This document shows, one piece after another, positions 7,385 to 15,778 of a stretch of DNA of 42,563 nt. How positions within the stretch are numbered: position 1 is the stretch's first letter; each line of letters begins with the position of its first letter. Where the stretch lies: assembly GCA_030611885.1 (NCBI GenBank), contig JAUWOY010000029.1, forward strand, positions 1 through 42,563, given 5' to 3'. Under the pieces are notes generated by a model. The model did no database searches. It was given only the letters and a program-made list of their open reading frames with translations, and was not told the DNA's origin. This stretch comes from Chloroflexota bacterium. Lineage in GTDB: Bacteria > Chloroflexota > Anaerolineae > VGOG01. The position numbers were made by a program, and so were the translations under genes.

Positions 7385-9118
7385 ATGCGTAAAGCGATTT
7401 GGTTACTTGTGTTAACAGACATTGTCGTTATATCCACGGTTTTGTTCCTAACAGTGCCATTAGGAACAGGTCGAACAGCAAAAGCACAGGATAGGGATTC
7501 CCACTTGACAAAACCTAGAGCATCTTATACGAACTGCTACTACTGTGATTACTTGACCGAGTACGCCACTGCCCCATATAACTGTGGGTCCTGCACTTGG
7601 TGGGCCTGGTTGAATCGACAGGACTTGCCTTCTGACTTGGGCAATGCTGGTGAGTGGGATGACAATGCCCGTGGCCGCTGGCCTGTTGATACAACGCCTC
7701 GGGTGGGAGACGTTGTCGTCTTTGATCCTGGGGTTCAAGATGCGGGTGGATGGGGACACGTTGCCTATGTGATAGAAGTTTCCAGTCCCACTTCGTATAG
7801 AGTATCAGAGATGAATTGGGCTGGGCATTGGTGTCAAGTAACTATCAGGACTCCTCCCCCACCTGAACCTGGAGTCTGGTTCATTCACCGCAAAGAGACT
7901 TCCTCTCCTATCCTGAATTTCACTGCTGAGTTGTACGGTGCTCCAAGCAATAGACAAAGTGCCGCTGTTGAAATTGAGGTGCGTGAGGTCGGAAGCACTA
8001 CTCACTTATTCAAACAAACTGCGGGGACCGACAGCAATGGACAATGTCGTGGTGTAGCGCTCTCAGGAGTCCAGCCAGGTCTTTACGATCTATATGCTAA
8101 GCCCATCGCACCAAGCGGCTATTTGAGAAAGAAGGCTGGCTATGTGACACTATCCTCCGGAACCAACACGGTTGATTTTAGCAAGGGAGGGGCCTCGAAA
8201 TTTGCACCCGGTGACATAGATAAATATGGACAAGATAATTTGGTGAATATCCTCGATTTTTCCATGTTCCTTGACTACTACGCCACAGACAATCTACTTG
8301 CTGACTTTAATAGAGATGGAGAGGCAAATATCCTTGACTTCAGTGTTTTTCTTGATGTATATGGTCAAAATGGAGACGGGGAAGTTGGCGCCTACGGCCA
8401 TTCGGGGAATCAACTAGCCCCAGTACAAAGCAGCACATCGGATGCTTACGTGGCTCTCATCCCTTATGGGGGAACGACATGGAATGTCGGAGAAATCTTT
8501 AACCCGGACATCGTCGTCGATACAGGGGACTATGCTACTGATGGTACCGATCTGATAGTGTTATATGATCCGTGCATTCTGGAAGTCCAGGACGAGGATC
8601 CCGCAAAAGAAGGAATCCAGATAAAGGAGGGAACTAGCCATAGTCCAGGGAAGATGTACTCTTCCTACCCAACAAACCACGTCGATACGTCCCTAGGAAA
8701 GATTTACCTACGGGGAACCATCGATGTCGGTTCCCAACCAGTAACGACTGGTTATGGCGAGTTTGGATCAATTCGTTTTAAAGCACAGTGTGGTATAGAT
8801 CGAACCCCTGTCTCTATAGAGTATGTACCACAGTTCTCGGCGGATACTAACGTGGGGGGAAGTGAAAGTAAACGAGACGTCCTGGCTGGGGTTAACAGTT
8901 TTGATTATAGAATTAATGGAGACCCCGCATGCCTCATTGGCGACTTCGACTGTAGTTGTGAAGTGGATATAGCAGACGTCATGGAGGTAGCTAGCAGGTG
9001 GCGGATGACAGCCATGGACGTTGGCTGGCATCCCCGGTACGATCTGGACCGAGATGGAAACATCGACATAGTGGACATCATGAAGGTGGTGGCGAATTGG
9101 GGGAAGAGCTGTCAATAG
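7385..9118 (+). CDS. secreted CHAP-dockerin-cohesin-dockerin protein
   Basis: A 577-residue exported protein with an unusual module order. After a signal peptide (residues 1-35) comes a CHAP amidohydrolase/peptidase domain (about 60-175) with catalytic C70 in CGSCTWWAW and H125 in GWGHVAYV; such domains cut peptidoglycan cross-bridges. A beta-sandwich of the Cna-B kind follows (about 180-265), then a dockerin-like pair of EF loops (VNILDFSMFLDYY, ANILDFSVFLDVY), a cohesin-like beta domain (about 345-500), and a second dockerin (DIADVMEVASRW, NIDIVDIMKVVANWG). The start follows AAGGAGAG at 7373-7380 under cassette promoter 3. Codon use is more AT-rich than the neighbours, which suggests transfer. 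It could hydrolyse peptidoglycan or anchor a surface complex. Confidence 0.82.
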   Translation: MRKAIWLLVLTDIVVISTVLFLTVPLGTGRTAKAQDRDSHLTKPRASYTNCYYCDYLTEYATAPYNCGSCTWWAWLNRQDLPSDLGNAGEWDDNARGRWPVDTTPRVGDVVVFDPGVQDAGGWGHVAYVIEVSSPTSYRVSEMNWAGHWCQVTIRTPPPPEPGVWFIHRKETSSPILNFTAELYGAPSNRQSAAVEIEVREVGSTTHLFKQTAGTDSNGQCRGVALSGVQPGLYDLYAKPIAPSGYLRKKAGYVTLSSGTNTVDFSKGGASKFAPGDIDKYGQDNLVNILDFSMFLDYYATDNLLADFNRDGEANILDFSVFLDVYGQNGDGEVGAYGHSGNQLAPVQSSTSDAYVALIPYGGTTWNVGEIFNPDIVVDTGDYATDGTDLIVLYDPCILEVQDEDPAKEGIQIKEGTSHSPGKMYSSYPTNHVDTSLGKIYLRGTIDVGSQPVTTGYGEFGSIRFKAQCGIDRTPVSIEYVPQFSADTNVGGSESKRDVLAGVNSFDYRINGDPACLIGDFDCSCEVDIADVMEVASRWRMTAMDVGWHPRYDLDRDGNIDIVDIMKVVANWGKSCQ

Positions 9119-9204
9119 CCTAGCGAAGCTTCGCCTAAAACTGATGATACACAATTTGAAACATGGCGGGGAATTCTAGTCAAATTAGAAAGGAGCAACA
9201 AATC

Positions 9205-10323
9205 ATGGGAACGATCAACATCGCTTGGTGGAATCTGCAAAACTTCTTCGACACGGACGACGACCCGATCTCCAAGGACTTCGAGTACACGGCGGAGGCG
9301 GGCTGGACACAAGAGGTGTTCGAGGCGAAAAAGGCCAACCTGGCCCACGCGCTGAACGCCTTGCACGGTGGCGCCGGCCCGGAGCTGCTGGCCGTGGCGG
9401 AGATTGAAAAAGACGCCCTGCTGGCGGAACTCATCGCCGAGATGGGGAACCCCCACCTGAAAGTGGTCGAGGATCCGACCGGGACGAGAGACCTGCGTGG
9501 CATTGACGTAGCCATGGCCTACGACGAGCGAAAACTCTCGGTCCAATCCAGGACTTCTCATCTCGTTCACTTGAGGTATCGCACCCGCGACATCTTCGAG
9601 GTCGTCTTCGAGGTCAACGAGACGGGCGAAAAACTGGTGGTCATCGCCGGTCACTGGCCGTCCCGTCAGTTGGGGAGGTATCGCTCTGAGCCCTTGCGCT
9701 GCGCTGTCGCCGAACACATTGCTTATCTGGTGGAAGCCCACGTGAAGGTTGAGCCTGAGGTGTACGAGCAGTTGCGGGCCCAAAACGACCAGGACACTGT
9801 GCTGCAAACGTGGGAAACAAAGGTGATCGTCGTGGGAGACTTGAACGACGAGCCGGGTGACCGGAGCGTGGTGGATCACCTGCGAGCCTCCAACGACCTG
9901 GATCGCGTGATCGGGAGAACGAACGACATTGATGACTTTGAAACGGAAACCGCCGACTACCGGGCCCAGGAGGTGTTCCTGTTCAACCCGACCTGGAAGT
10001 TTCTTCCGCAACAACAGGTGGGGACCTACTTCCTGGATGGGCTCAGAAGCGGCGAGAAGTTCACCAACCGCTATCAGGTGCTCGACCAGTTGATCGCCAG
10101 CCGTGGCTTACTGACCGGGTCTGGGCTGACGCTGGATCTGGACAGTGTGGACATCTTCCGCGACTCTCTGGTGGCGACACCCAGCGGACGCCCCCGCCCC
10201 TTCAGCAAGACGACGAAGAAAGGGACGTCCGACCACTTGCCGCTGACGGCAGTGCTACGATTTGGGAACATCGGCCGCCGCGTCACTGCCGCCGACCGCG
10301 TTATCGTAATGAGGGAAGAGTAA
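9205..10323 (+). CDS. endonuclease/exonuclease/phosphatase family protein
   Basis: A 372-residue member of the EEP (DNase I-like) fold. Visible elements are the strand NIAWWNLQNFF, the metal-binding glutamate in VAEIEKD, the catalytic-type H in VIAGHWPSR, the GDLNDEP motif and the C-terminal SDHLPL motif, so the full metal/phosphate site is present. Family members cut nucleic acids, phosphoinositides or other phosphoesters, and the substrate cannot be told here. No signal peptide is seen, so it is probably cytoplasmic. The start follows AAAGGAG (9189-9195); the longer frame from 9163 has no ribosome site. The stop lies 4 bases before the aminotransferase gene. Confidence 0.82.
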   Translation: MGTINIAWWNLQNFFDTDDDPISKDFEYTAEAGWTQEVFEAKKANLAHALNALHGGAGPELLAVAEIEKDALLAELIAEMGNPHLKVVEDPTGTRDLRGIDVAMAYDERKLSVQSRTSHLVHLRYRTRDIFEVVFEVNETGEKLVVIAGHWPSRQLGRYRSEPLRCAVAEHIAYLVEAHVKVEPEVYEQLRAQNDQDTVLQTWETKVIVVGDLNDEPGDRSVVDHLRASNDLDRVIGRTNDIDDFETETADYRAQEVFLFNPTWKFLPQQQVGTYFLDGLRSGEKFTNRYQVLDQLIASRGLLTGSGLTLDLDSVDIFRDSLVATPSGRPRPFSKTTKKGTSDHLPLTAVLRFGNIGRRVTAADRVIVMREE

Positions 10324-10327
10324 TCGC

Positions 10328-11452
10328 ATGACCACATTTCAGCCCTTCGACATGGAACGCATGATGTCCAAGTGGGAGAACCTCGTGGAGTACAATCTGT
10401 CGGAGAGCGGCGTTCACCCCGTCACCGTTCGTGAACTGCTCGGCGATCCGACCCTGGTCGAGGAGCTGCTGGCCACGGAGCTGAACTACCCCCAGACCAA
10501 CGGCAGCGTCGAACTGCGGGAGCACATCGCCGCGCTCTATCCCGGCGCGACGCCCGACAACGTCCTGGTCACCGTCGGGTGCGCCGAGGCCAACTTCATC
10601 ACCCTCCAAACCCTTCTCGCAGCGGGGGACGAGATGGTGATGATGCTGCCCAACTACATGCAGATTTGGGGCATCGGCCACAACTACGGCTTTCGGGTCA
10701 GGGCCTTTCATCTGAAAGAAGACCGGGGTTGGGCCCCCGACCTGGACGAGCTGAACGAGGTTGTCTCGGAGAAGACGAAGCTCATCGCCGTCTGCAACCC
10801 CAACAACCCCACGGGCTACATCCTCACCCCGGAGGAGATGGACGCTATCGTGGCCGCCGCCGAGCGGGTCGGGGCCTGGCTCCTGGCCGACGAGGTCTAC
10901 CGCGGAGCGGAGCGACTGACCGATGCCGAGACGCCCTCCTTCTGGAATCGGTACGATAAAGTGCTGGCCATGAACAGCCTGAGCAAAGCCTACGGTCTGC
11001 CAGGGCTGCGCATCGGCTGGGTGGTGGGGCCGGCGGACATCGTGGATGAGATCTGGGCTCGCCACGAATACACCACCATCAGCGCCACCATGCTGGCCAA
11101 CAAGCTGGCGGCCATCGCCCTGTCTCCCCAGGTGCGGCCCCGTCTCATCCAGCGAGCACGAGACTACATCCGCCTCGGCTTTCCCATTCTGGATGGATGG
11201 CTGGAGAGCCACGAGGGAACCTTCACCCTGGTCCCGCCCCAGGCGGCGGCCATCGCCTTCGCCCGCTATCATCTCGACGTCAACTCCACCGAACTCGTGG
11301 AGCGGTTGAGGCGCGAAAAGAGCGTGCTCATCGTTCCTGGCGACCACTTTGGCCTGGATCACCACCTGCGAATCAGCTTCGGCCTGCCACCCGACTACCT
11401 CCGGGCAGGGCTGGACCGCATCCACCAATTGGTCGTCGAGTTGGGAGGCTAA
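10328..11452 (+). CDS. class I/II PLP-dependent aminotransferase
   Basis: A 374-residue fold-type I aminotransferase. It shows CNPNNPTGY (cofactor/substrate site), LLADEVYRG (aspartate contacting the PLP pyridine nitrogen) and NSLSKAYGLPGLRIGW, in which the lysine near residue 220 forms the Schiff base and RIGW holds the phosphate-binding arginine. The C-terminal LRISFG arginine that binds substrate carboxylate is present. Homologues are often labelled aspartate aminotransferase or capreomycidine synthase-like, so specificity is unassigned. The gene lies 4 bases after the EEP gene and is probably co-transcribed with it and with the following small gene. Confidence 0.85.
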   Translation: MTTFQPFDMERMMSKWENLVEYNLSESGVHPVTVRELLGDPTLVEELLATELNYPQTNGSVELREHIAALYPGATPDNVLVTVGCAEANFITLQTLLAAGDEMVMMLPNYMQIWGIGHNYGFRVRAFHLKEDRGWAPDLDELNEVVSEKTKLIAVCNPNNPTGYILTPEEMDAIVAAAERVGAWLLADEVYRGAERLTDAETPSFWNRYDKVLAMNSLSKAYGLPGLRIGWVVGPADIVDEIWARHEYTTISATMLANKLAAIALSPQVRPRLIQRARDYIRLGFPILDGWLESHEGTFTLVPPQAAAIAFARYHLDVNSTELVERLRREKSVLIVPGDHFGLDHHLRISFGLPPDYLRAGLDRIHQLVVELGG

Positions 11453-11472
11453 CACAAGAGAGGAGGAAATTG

Positions 11473-12066
11473 ATGAAAACCTACACCTTTCACGTATCCC
11501 TGCCCGGCACAGGGCGGACATGGCGCAAGGTCGAGATGAGCGCCGATCAAACGCTGGAGGATTTGCACTTTGCCATCCAGGATGCCTACGAGTGGGACGC
11601 CGACCACCTCTACTCGTTCTTCATGAGTGGCCAAGCGTGGGATGAGAGCAGCGAGTATTGCCTACCCGAAGGCTCCGATCCGTGGGGAGAGCCTATAGAC
11701 GACGAAGATGAAGAAGAATGGCCTGAGCCTACCCCCGAAGAGCACGAACAGGCCCTGCGCGCTCTTTTAGGCGGCGGTGAGGGGATGACGGTGGAGGAGA
11801 TGCAAGCCTACGTGGATGCGTTTTTGGACGAGTACTTCGCAGAAGAAGATGAACTGGGCTCTGGCAACGTCCGGACCACGACGCTTGAAGAACTGGATCT
11901 GGAGCCAAGACAAGAATTCATATATCTCTTCGACTACGGCGACGAGTGGCGCTTCAAGGTGCGGGTGCACGCCATCAACGAGAACGCCGACCCTGAGGCC
12001 GAGTATCCCCGCCTGGTCGAATCGGTGGGCGAGGCGCCAGAGCAGTATCCCGCCTGGGACGAATAG
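11473..12066 (+). CDS. pRiA4b Orf3-like protein
   Basis: A 197-residue cytoplasmic protein of the plasmid pRiA4b ORF-3 family. It begins with the typical YTFHVSLPGTGRTWRKVEM strand and a hydrophobic helix (LEDLHFAIQDAYEWDADHLY). It carries a long acidic insert (about 75-130) and ends with the conserved YLFDYGDEWRFKVRV and YPRLVESVGEAPEQYP. The fold is ubiquitin-like; some homologues are IS passengers but most are stand-alone proteins of unknown role. The start follows GAGGAGGAA (11459-11467). There is no transposase nearby, so I do not call a mobile element. Confidence 0.82.
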   Translation: MKTYTFHVSLPGTGRTWRKVEMSADQTLEDLHFAIQDAYEWDADHLYSFFMSGQAWDESSEYCLPEGSDPWGEPIDDEDEEEWPEPTPEEHEQALRALLGGGEGMTVEEMQAYVDAFLDEYFAEEDELGSGNVRTTTLEELDLEPRQEFIYLFDYGDEWRFKVRVHAINENADPEAEYPRLVESVGEAPEQYPAWDE

Positions 12067-12086
12067 GGCAAAGATGAGGTTCAGTT

Positions 12087-12989
12087 TTGCAAACTTACCT
12101 GGGTGAAATCATCGCCCTGACCACAGCCGTATGCTGGGCAGCCACGTCTCTTTTTTTCACGATTGCCGGCAAGCAGGTTGGTTCCCAGTTTGTTAACCGG
12201 GTGCGGTTGCCGCTGGCGACCTCGTTCCTGGCCATCACTCACCTGTTGTGGCAAGGCCAGGTGTTGCCCATCCACGCCGAACCGTCCCGCTGGGGTTGGC
12301 TGGGATTGTCCGCCATCCTCGGTCTGGTGCTGGGCGACAGCTTGTTGCTCCAGGCCTTTGTCCTGATCGGGACACGCCTTTCGATGCTGATGATGACGTT
12401 GGTGCCGGTGATCGGCACGCTGCTGGCCTGGGTCTTTCTGGGCGAAACGCTGAGCCCGTTGGAGATCAGCGCGATCATCGTGACGATGAGCAGCGTCGCC
12501 TGGGTGGTTTCGGAACAGAAGAACTCCAACTCTGTGGACGGCAACCCCAGAAATTATGTTATCGGTGTGCTGTGCGGAATCGGCGGCGCGTCCGGGCAGG
12601 CGTTGGGGCTGATCCTATCCAAGCGCGGGATGGTCGGCGATTTTCCGGCCCTTTCGGCGAGCCTGATGCGGTTGTCGGTGGCGTCAGTTGTCATCTGGCT
12701 GTGGGCGTTGATCCAGGGCCAGTTCCGCCCCACCGTCGAGGGATTGCGCGTCAGGCGTACCCGATGGGCCATCCTGGGCGGGACGGTTGCGGGGCCATTC
12801 ATGGGCATGACGCTCTCGCTGGCAGCAGTCCAGTTAGCTCCCGTGGGAATCGCGTCCACGCTGATGTCGCTGAGTCCGGTGCTCCTGCTGCCGCTGGCAC
12901 ACTGGATTTTCAAAGAGCGCATCACCCAACGGGCCATCGTCGGGACAGTGGTGGCGATGGTGGGAGTGGCGATGATTTTTTGGACGTAA
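12087..12989 (+). CDS. EamA/DMT-family transporter
   Basis: A 300-residue integral membrane protein with about ten transmembrane helices, built of two EamA repeats (residues 5-140 and 155-298). Each repeat ends in the typical segment where the last helix pair follows a conserved Pro/Glu turn (FLGETLSPLEI, IFKERITQRAI). DMT exporters move amino acids, metabolites or drugs, and the substrate is unknown. The first codon is TTG, with GATGAGG at 12073-12079 as ribosome site. The nearby ATG at 12073 is out of frame and stops quickly. It follows the Orf3-like gene by 20 bases and is the last gene before a fresh promoter at 12992. Confidence 0.83.
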   Translation: MQTYLGEIIALTTAVCWAATSLFFTIAGKQVGSQFVNRVRLPLATSFLAITHLLWQGQVLPIHAEPSRWGWLGLSAILGLVLGDSLLLQAFVLIGTRLSMLMMTLVPVIGTLLAWVFLGETLSPLEISAIIVTMSSVAWVVSEQKNSNSVDGNPRNYVIGVLCGIGGASGQALGLILSKRGMVGDFPALSASLMRLSVASVVIWLWALIQGQFRPTVEGLRVRRTRWAILGGTVAGPFMGMTLSLAAVQLAPVGIASTLMSLSPVLLLPLAHWIFKERITQRAIVGTVVAMVGVAMIFWT

Positions 12990-12991
12990 GA

Positions 12992-13020
12992 TTGACTTCT
13001 CGCAGTTTGTATGCTATACT
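12992..13020 (+). promoter_or_regulatory. extended -10 promoter, leaderless gene predicted
   Basis: TTGACT (12992-12997), a 17-base spacer ending in TGC, and TATACT (13015-13020) form a strong extended -10 promoter. The ATG of the next gene begins at 13028, so transcription should start at or one base before the start codon and give a leaderless mRNA. No ribosome site fits before the ATG. Confidence 0.75.
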
Positions 13021-13027
13021 ACCAACC

Positions 13028-13444
13028 ATGAAGTACGCTGTAGGCATTGGCATCCAAGAGAAATCCATTAAACCCCCCGCCGTACAATACGCTACTCTGC
13101 TGGACGTTATCGAAAGCCAGCGTTTGCACCGGCTTGAGGAAATCTATTCCCTTCGCGATGCGGCAACCGTAAGGCGTTTCTTGCACGTTTGCCCACAACT
13201 CGTTGAGGTGCTTCTTGAGGCTCGCGTCCACCTGCAGAAGTACTTTGGGCCTGATCCTCAGGTGACACTGGAAGTCATCAGTGATCCCGAAGCGGAAAGC
13301 ATAGACGAACTGTTCGCCTACATCCACACTTCTCTTCCTGTTGATGAGGCCCTGGCTCGACTAGACAGGCTCGACGAGGAGTGGTTTCTGGATCAACTCG
13401 ATCGGATTGATGGGCAGTTCAATTTTAACCTGGAGTTTGCATGA
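13028..13444 (+). CDS. acidic partner protein of a HEPN module
   Basis: A 138-residue protein hidden inside a longer open frame that overlaps the transporter. The start chosen here is the ATG at which the promoter would start a transcript. It has a helical middle (LHRLEEIYSLRDAATVRRFL), a beta strand and turn (VTLEVISDPEAESIDELFAY), and an acidic Trp/Asp-rich tail (LDRLDEEWFLDQLDRIDG). I recall cyanobacterial and chloroflexal relatives with the same DPE and LDEEW pattern beside HEPN genes, but the function is not established. Its stop overlaps the next start as ATGA, so the two are translationally coupled. The arrangement resembles a toxin-antitoxin operon, with this acidic protein as the candidate antitoxin. 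Confidence 0.65.
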   Translation: MKYAVGIGIQEKSIKPPAVQYATLLDVIESQRLHRLEEIYSLRDAATVRRFLHVCPQLVEVLLEARVHLQKYFGPDPQVTLEVISDPEAESIDELFAYIHTSLPVDEALARLDRLDEEWFLDQLDRIDGQFNFNLEFA

Positions 13445-13821
13445 GCTTCGACTGGGCTGATTTTCTTACGCTGGCCGATGCACTGGTGCGCGACCCAAAT
13501 TTGCCTGGGCCAGAGGAAGCATGCTTACGCACGGCCATCAGTCGCGCTTACTACGCCGCCTTCCGCGTTGCCCGGAACTTTGGGCGGGATAGAAGGGAAT
13601 TCATACCAACAGAAACAGGCCGGAACCACTGGCTGGTCATGAATTACTTCAGATCATCGCCTGATCGAATCCGTCGGAAGATCGGTCTCAACCTGGACCG
13701 GCTGTACGACAATCGGACAAGCGCAGACTACGACGATACCCTGGCCGGCAGACCGATTGCCCTGGCTCGGTCATCGGTCACCGTAGCGCGGAATGTGCTC
13801 AACGCTCTAAACTCCTTGTAG
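13441..13821 (+). CDS. HEPN-like protein, candidate toxin
   Basis: A 126-residue all-helical protein. The segment CLRTAISRAYYAAFRVARNF matches helix 2 of HEPN-like proteins (SRAYYAAF), the GRNHWLVMNYF region carries the conserved helix-3 histidine, and NRTSADYDD is the family's usual C-terminal signature. HEPN proteins are often RNases with an R-x4-6-H motif; here R and H lie too close (RNH) for that motif, so catalysis is doubtful or uses another pair. It overlaps the upstream gene by 4 bases and is followed by a perfect terminator, so the two genes form a closed two-gene unit. The partner is not the usual MNT nucleotidyltransferase. Confidence 0.65.
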   Translation: MSFDWADFLTLADALVRDPNLPGPEEACLRTAISRAYYAAFRVARNFGRDRREFIPTETGRNHWLVMNYFRSSPDRIRRKIGLNLDRLYDNRTSADYDDTLAGRPIALARSSVTVARNVLNALNSL

Positions 13822-13850
13822 CCAGAGGGGAGTGGTTACTATAGAAATCA

Positions 13851-13877
13851 AGCCCCTGGTAGAGCCAGGGGCTTTTG
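13851..13877 (+). terminator. intrinsic terminator after the HEPN module
   Basis: The perfect 9-bp stem AGCCCCTGG/CCAGGGGCT (13851-13859 and 13865-13873), with the 5-base loop TAGAG, is followed by TTTTG. It lies 29 bases after the HEPN stop. Confidence 0.9.
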
Positions 13878-13944
13878 TTATCACGCCTGTCTACAAGGGG
13901 TATCATCGGAGGGATGGGGAGGTGGCGGAGTTGGAGGAGAGGTT

Positions 13945-15000
13945 ATGAATGCTCGTGAGCGACTGTTGACCGCGCTAGATGGAGGCGAACCGGACCGCGT
14001 ACCTTGCGCGTTTGGCTTTTACCACGTGGACCTCGAGAGCCTGGTCCCGCCTGGTCAGTACCGGGATAACATGGTGGATGTGCACTTTGTCGAGTTTCCT
14101 CTCTCGCCTGAGGAGGAGAAACTGCGGCGTTTGGCCCGGCCTTTTGAGCCGGACACGCGGCTGGGCACTCCCGCTCAGGTGACGACCTACACCCGCTGGG
14201 ATTACCGCCCCGAAACTCCCGACTGCCGCAATCCCCTGGCCCGCGCCCGCTCGCTGGACGATCTGCGCAGCTTTCCCTTCCCCGACGTCAGCGCGCCCTA
14301 CCACGTCGAGGCTCTGGGCCGCCAGGTACGAGACCTGCACGCCCGCGGCTTGGCCGCTGGCGGCAACCTGCCCCACCTGGGCGGCGAACTGTTCGAGGCC
14401 GCCTGGCGGCTGCGCGGCCTGGAGAATTTCCTCCTGGATCTGCTCGAGCGCCCCGCCTGGGCGCACTTTCTCCTCGACCGACTGGCCGACCTGGCCCGCC
14501 GCAACGCCGAAACTCTGGCCCGGGCCGGCGTGGACGTGCTGGCCCTGGACGATGACGTGGGGATGCCGGGGACGATGATGATCAGTCCGGCCACCTGGCG
14601 CGAGTTCTTCAAGCCGCGCCTGGCGATGATCATCCAGGCGGCCCGGGCCATCAAGCCCGACCTCCGCGTCGTCTACCACAGCGACGGCTACTTCGAGCCT
14701 ATCGTTGGCGACCTGATGGAGATCGGCGTGAACGCCATCAACCCGCTGCAGCCCGATCACATGGACGCCGCCCGCATTCGCCAGCGGTTCGGCCCCCAGT
14801 TGGCGCTGTGGGGCACGGTGGGCTATCACACCACTTTCAGCTTTGCCACGCCCAACGCCATCCGCAGGGAGGTCAAGCACCGCATCGAAACCCTGGGCCG
14901 CGCCGGGCTCATCCTCTGCCCCGCCTACGACATTGACGAGCCGGACATCCCGTGGGAGAATATCGCCGCCTTCCTGGAAGCGGTCGAGGCGTACGGTTAG
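13945..15000 (+). CDS. uroporphyrinogen decarboxylase-family (UroD/MtaA-like) protein
   Basis: A 351-residue TIM-barrel protein of the UroD superfamily, which includes heme-pathway decarboxylases and corrinoid-dependent methyltransferases. Its N-terminus (MNARERLLTALDGGEPDRVP) is the form typical of the methyltransferase-like branch, not of HemE. HemE's substrate arginine motif is missing. The zinc motif of MtaA (HxC...C) is only partly present: VYHSDGYF has H-x-D, and a Cys occurs in LCPAYDID. It is thus an uncharacterised branch, possibly methyl transfer or demethylation. The start follows GGAGGAGAGG. The DedA gene starts 28 bases after its stop. Confidence 0.8.
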   Translation: MNARERLLTALDGGEPDRVPCAFGFYHVDLESLVPPGQYRDNMVDVHFVEFPLSPEEEKLRRLARPFEPDTRLGTPAQVTTYTRWDYRPETPDCRNPLARARSLDDLRSFPFPDVSAPYHVEALGRQVRDLHARGLAAGGNLPHLGGELFEAAWRLRGLENFLLDLLERPAWAHFLLDRLADLARRNAETLARAGVDVLALDDDVGMPGTMMISPATWREFFKPRLAMIIQAARAIKPDLRVVYHSDGYFEPIVGDLMEIGVNAINPLQPDHMDAARIRQRFGPQLALWGTVGYHTTFSFATPNAIRREVKHRIETLGRAGLILCPAYDIDEPDIPWENIAAFLEAVEAYG

Positions 15001-15028
15001 AATAGATTGAATTGGAGGACATTCATTC

Positions 15029-15691
15029 ATGGCCATACTGATCACCGTTATCAAGGAGTGGGTCGAAAGCCTGGTTGTTGGGATGGGATACCCAGGGATC
15101 ATCTTCGTCATGGCGCTGGAAAATGTGTTCCCGCCCATCCCCTCCGAAGCCATTATGCCCCTGGCGGGCTACCTGGCCGCAACTCAACCAGCGAAGTTTC
15201 ACCTCCTGTGGGTTACCGTTGCCGGCACCATCGGCTCGGTCGTTGGGGCGATAGCGCTGTATGCCTTCGGCTATTGGGCTGACGAACCGATCGTGCGCCG
15301 CTTCATTCGTCGCTTCGGCAAGTTCCTTCTCATTTCAGAAAGGGACCTGGACAAGGCCATCGAATGGTTCACCCGCTATGGCGACTGGGTGATCTTCTTC
15401 GGACGGCTGGTGCCGATCATTCGCAGCCTGGTCTCCATCCCGGCCGGCTTTCGCAGCGAAGGCAAACCGATGCCGATGGGTCGCTTCCTGGCTTTCACTG
15501 TCGTGGGCACGGCGGCCTGGAGCTTTCTGCTGGCTTATGCCGGGATGATCCTCGGCGAGCACTGGGAGTTAATCATCGGGATCATTGACCGCTACGAGCA
15601 GGTCGTGATCGTCGTGCTGATCGTGCTGATCGGCATCTTCCTATGGAAGCGGGCCATCTCGCCGCTGCTACGCCGTCGCGCCATAGATTGA
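15029..15691 (+). CDS. DedA/SNARE-associated family membrane protein
   Basis: A 220-residue integral membrane protein of the DedA family, proposed to act as phospholipid flippases. Visible hallmarks are ENVFPPIPSEAIMPLAGYLA near the N-terminus and the re-entrant segment FFGRLVPIIRSLVSIPAGF, which contains the conserved F-x-GR-x-PxxR motif. Four to five hydrophobic helices follow the usual order, and the tail is basic (LWKRAISPLLRRRAID). A ribosome site (TTGGAGGAC) lies about 10 bases before the ATG. It probably shares a transcript with the upstream UroD-like gene. Confidence 0.87.
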   Translation: MAILITVIKEWVESLVVGMGYPGIIFVMALENVFPPIPSEAIMPLAGYLAATQPAKFHLLWVTVAGTIGSVVGAIALYAFGYWADEPIVRRFIRRFGKFLLISERDLDKAIEWFTRYGDWVIFFGRLVPIIRSLVSIPAGFRSEGKPMPMGRFLAFTVVGTAAWSFLLAYAGMILGEHWELIIGIIDRYEQVVIVVLIVLIGIFLWKRAISPLLRRRAID

Positions 15692-15694
15692 GGC

Positions 15695-15723
15695 TGGCTT
15701 TTTTTCGCTTCCAGTAGTATAAT
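15695..15723 (+). promoter_or_regulatory. probable promoter of the yebC-ruv genes
   Basis: A perfect -10 TATAAT (15718-15723) stands 17 bases after a weak -35 (TGGCTT, 15695-15700), about 56 bases before the yebC ATG. The poor -35 keeps confidence moderate. Confidence 0.5.
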
Positions 15724-15778
15724 TAGGGCCATAGCCTTTCGGCCCCACTGGGGGGCAAGTCTGGAAGGGGGTGCAAAT

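Noticed and set aside
10301-11521. 406-residue open frame on the minus strand opposite the aminotransferase gene
   Set aside because: It is the shadow of a GC-rich gene: no ribosome site, no recognisable domain, and the plus-strand protein has complete PLP-enzyme motifs.
11473-12066. pRiA4b Orf3-like gene considered as part of an insertion sequence
   Set aside because: No transposase gene, terminal inverted repeats or target duplication around it.
12248-13444. 398-residue frame spanning the transporter gene and the first HEPN-module gene
   Set aside because: Its first two-thirds is a shifted reading of the EamA gene with no membrane segments; only the last 138 codons, after the promoter at 12992-13020, are a real gene.
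13975-15153. 392-residue minus-strand frame opposite the UroD-like gene
   Set aside because: Antisense shadow with low-complexity His/Gln/Val composition and no family pattern.
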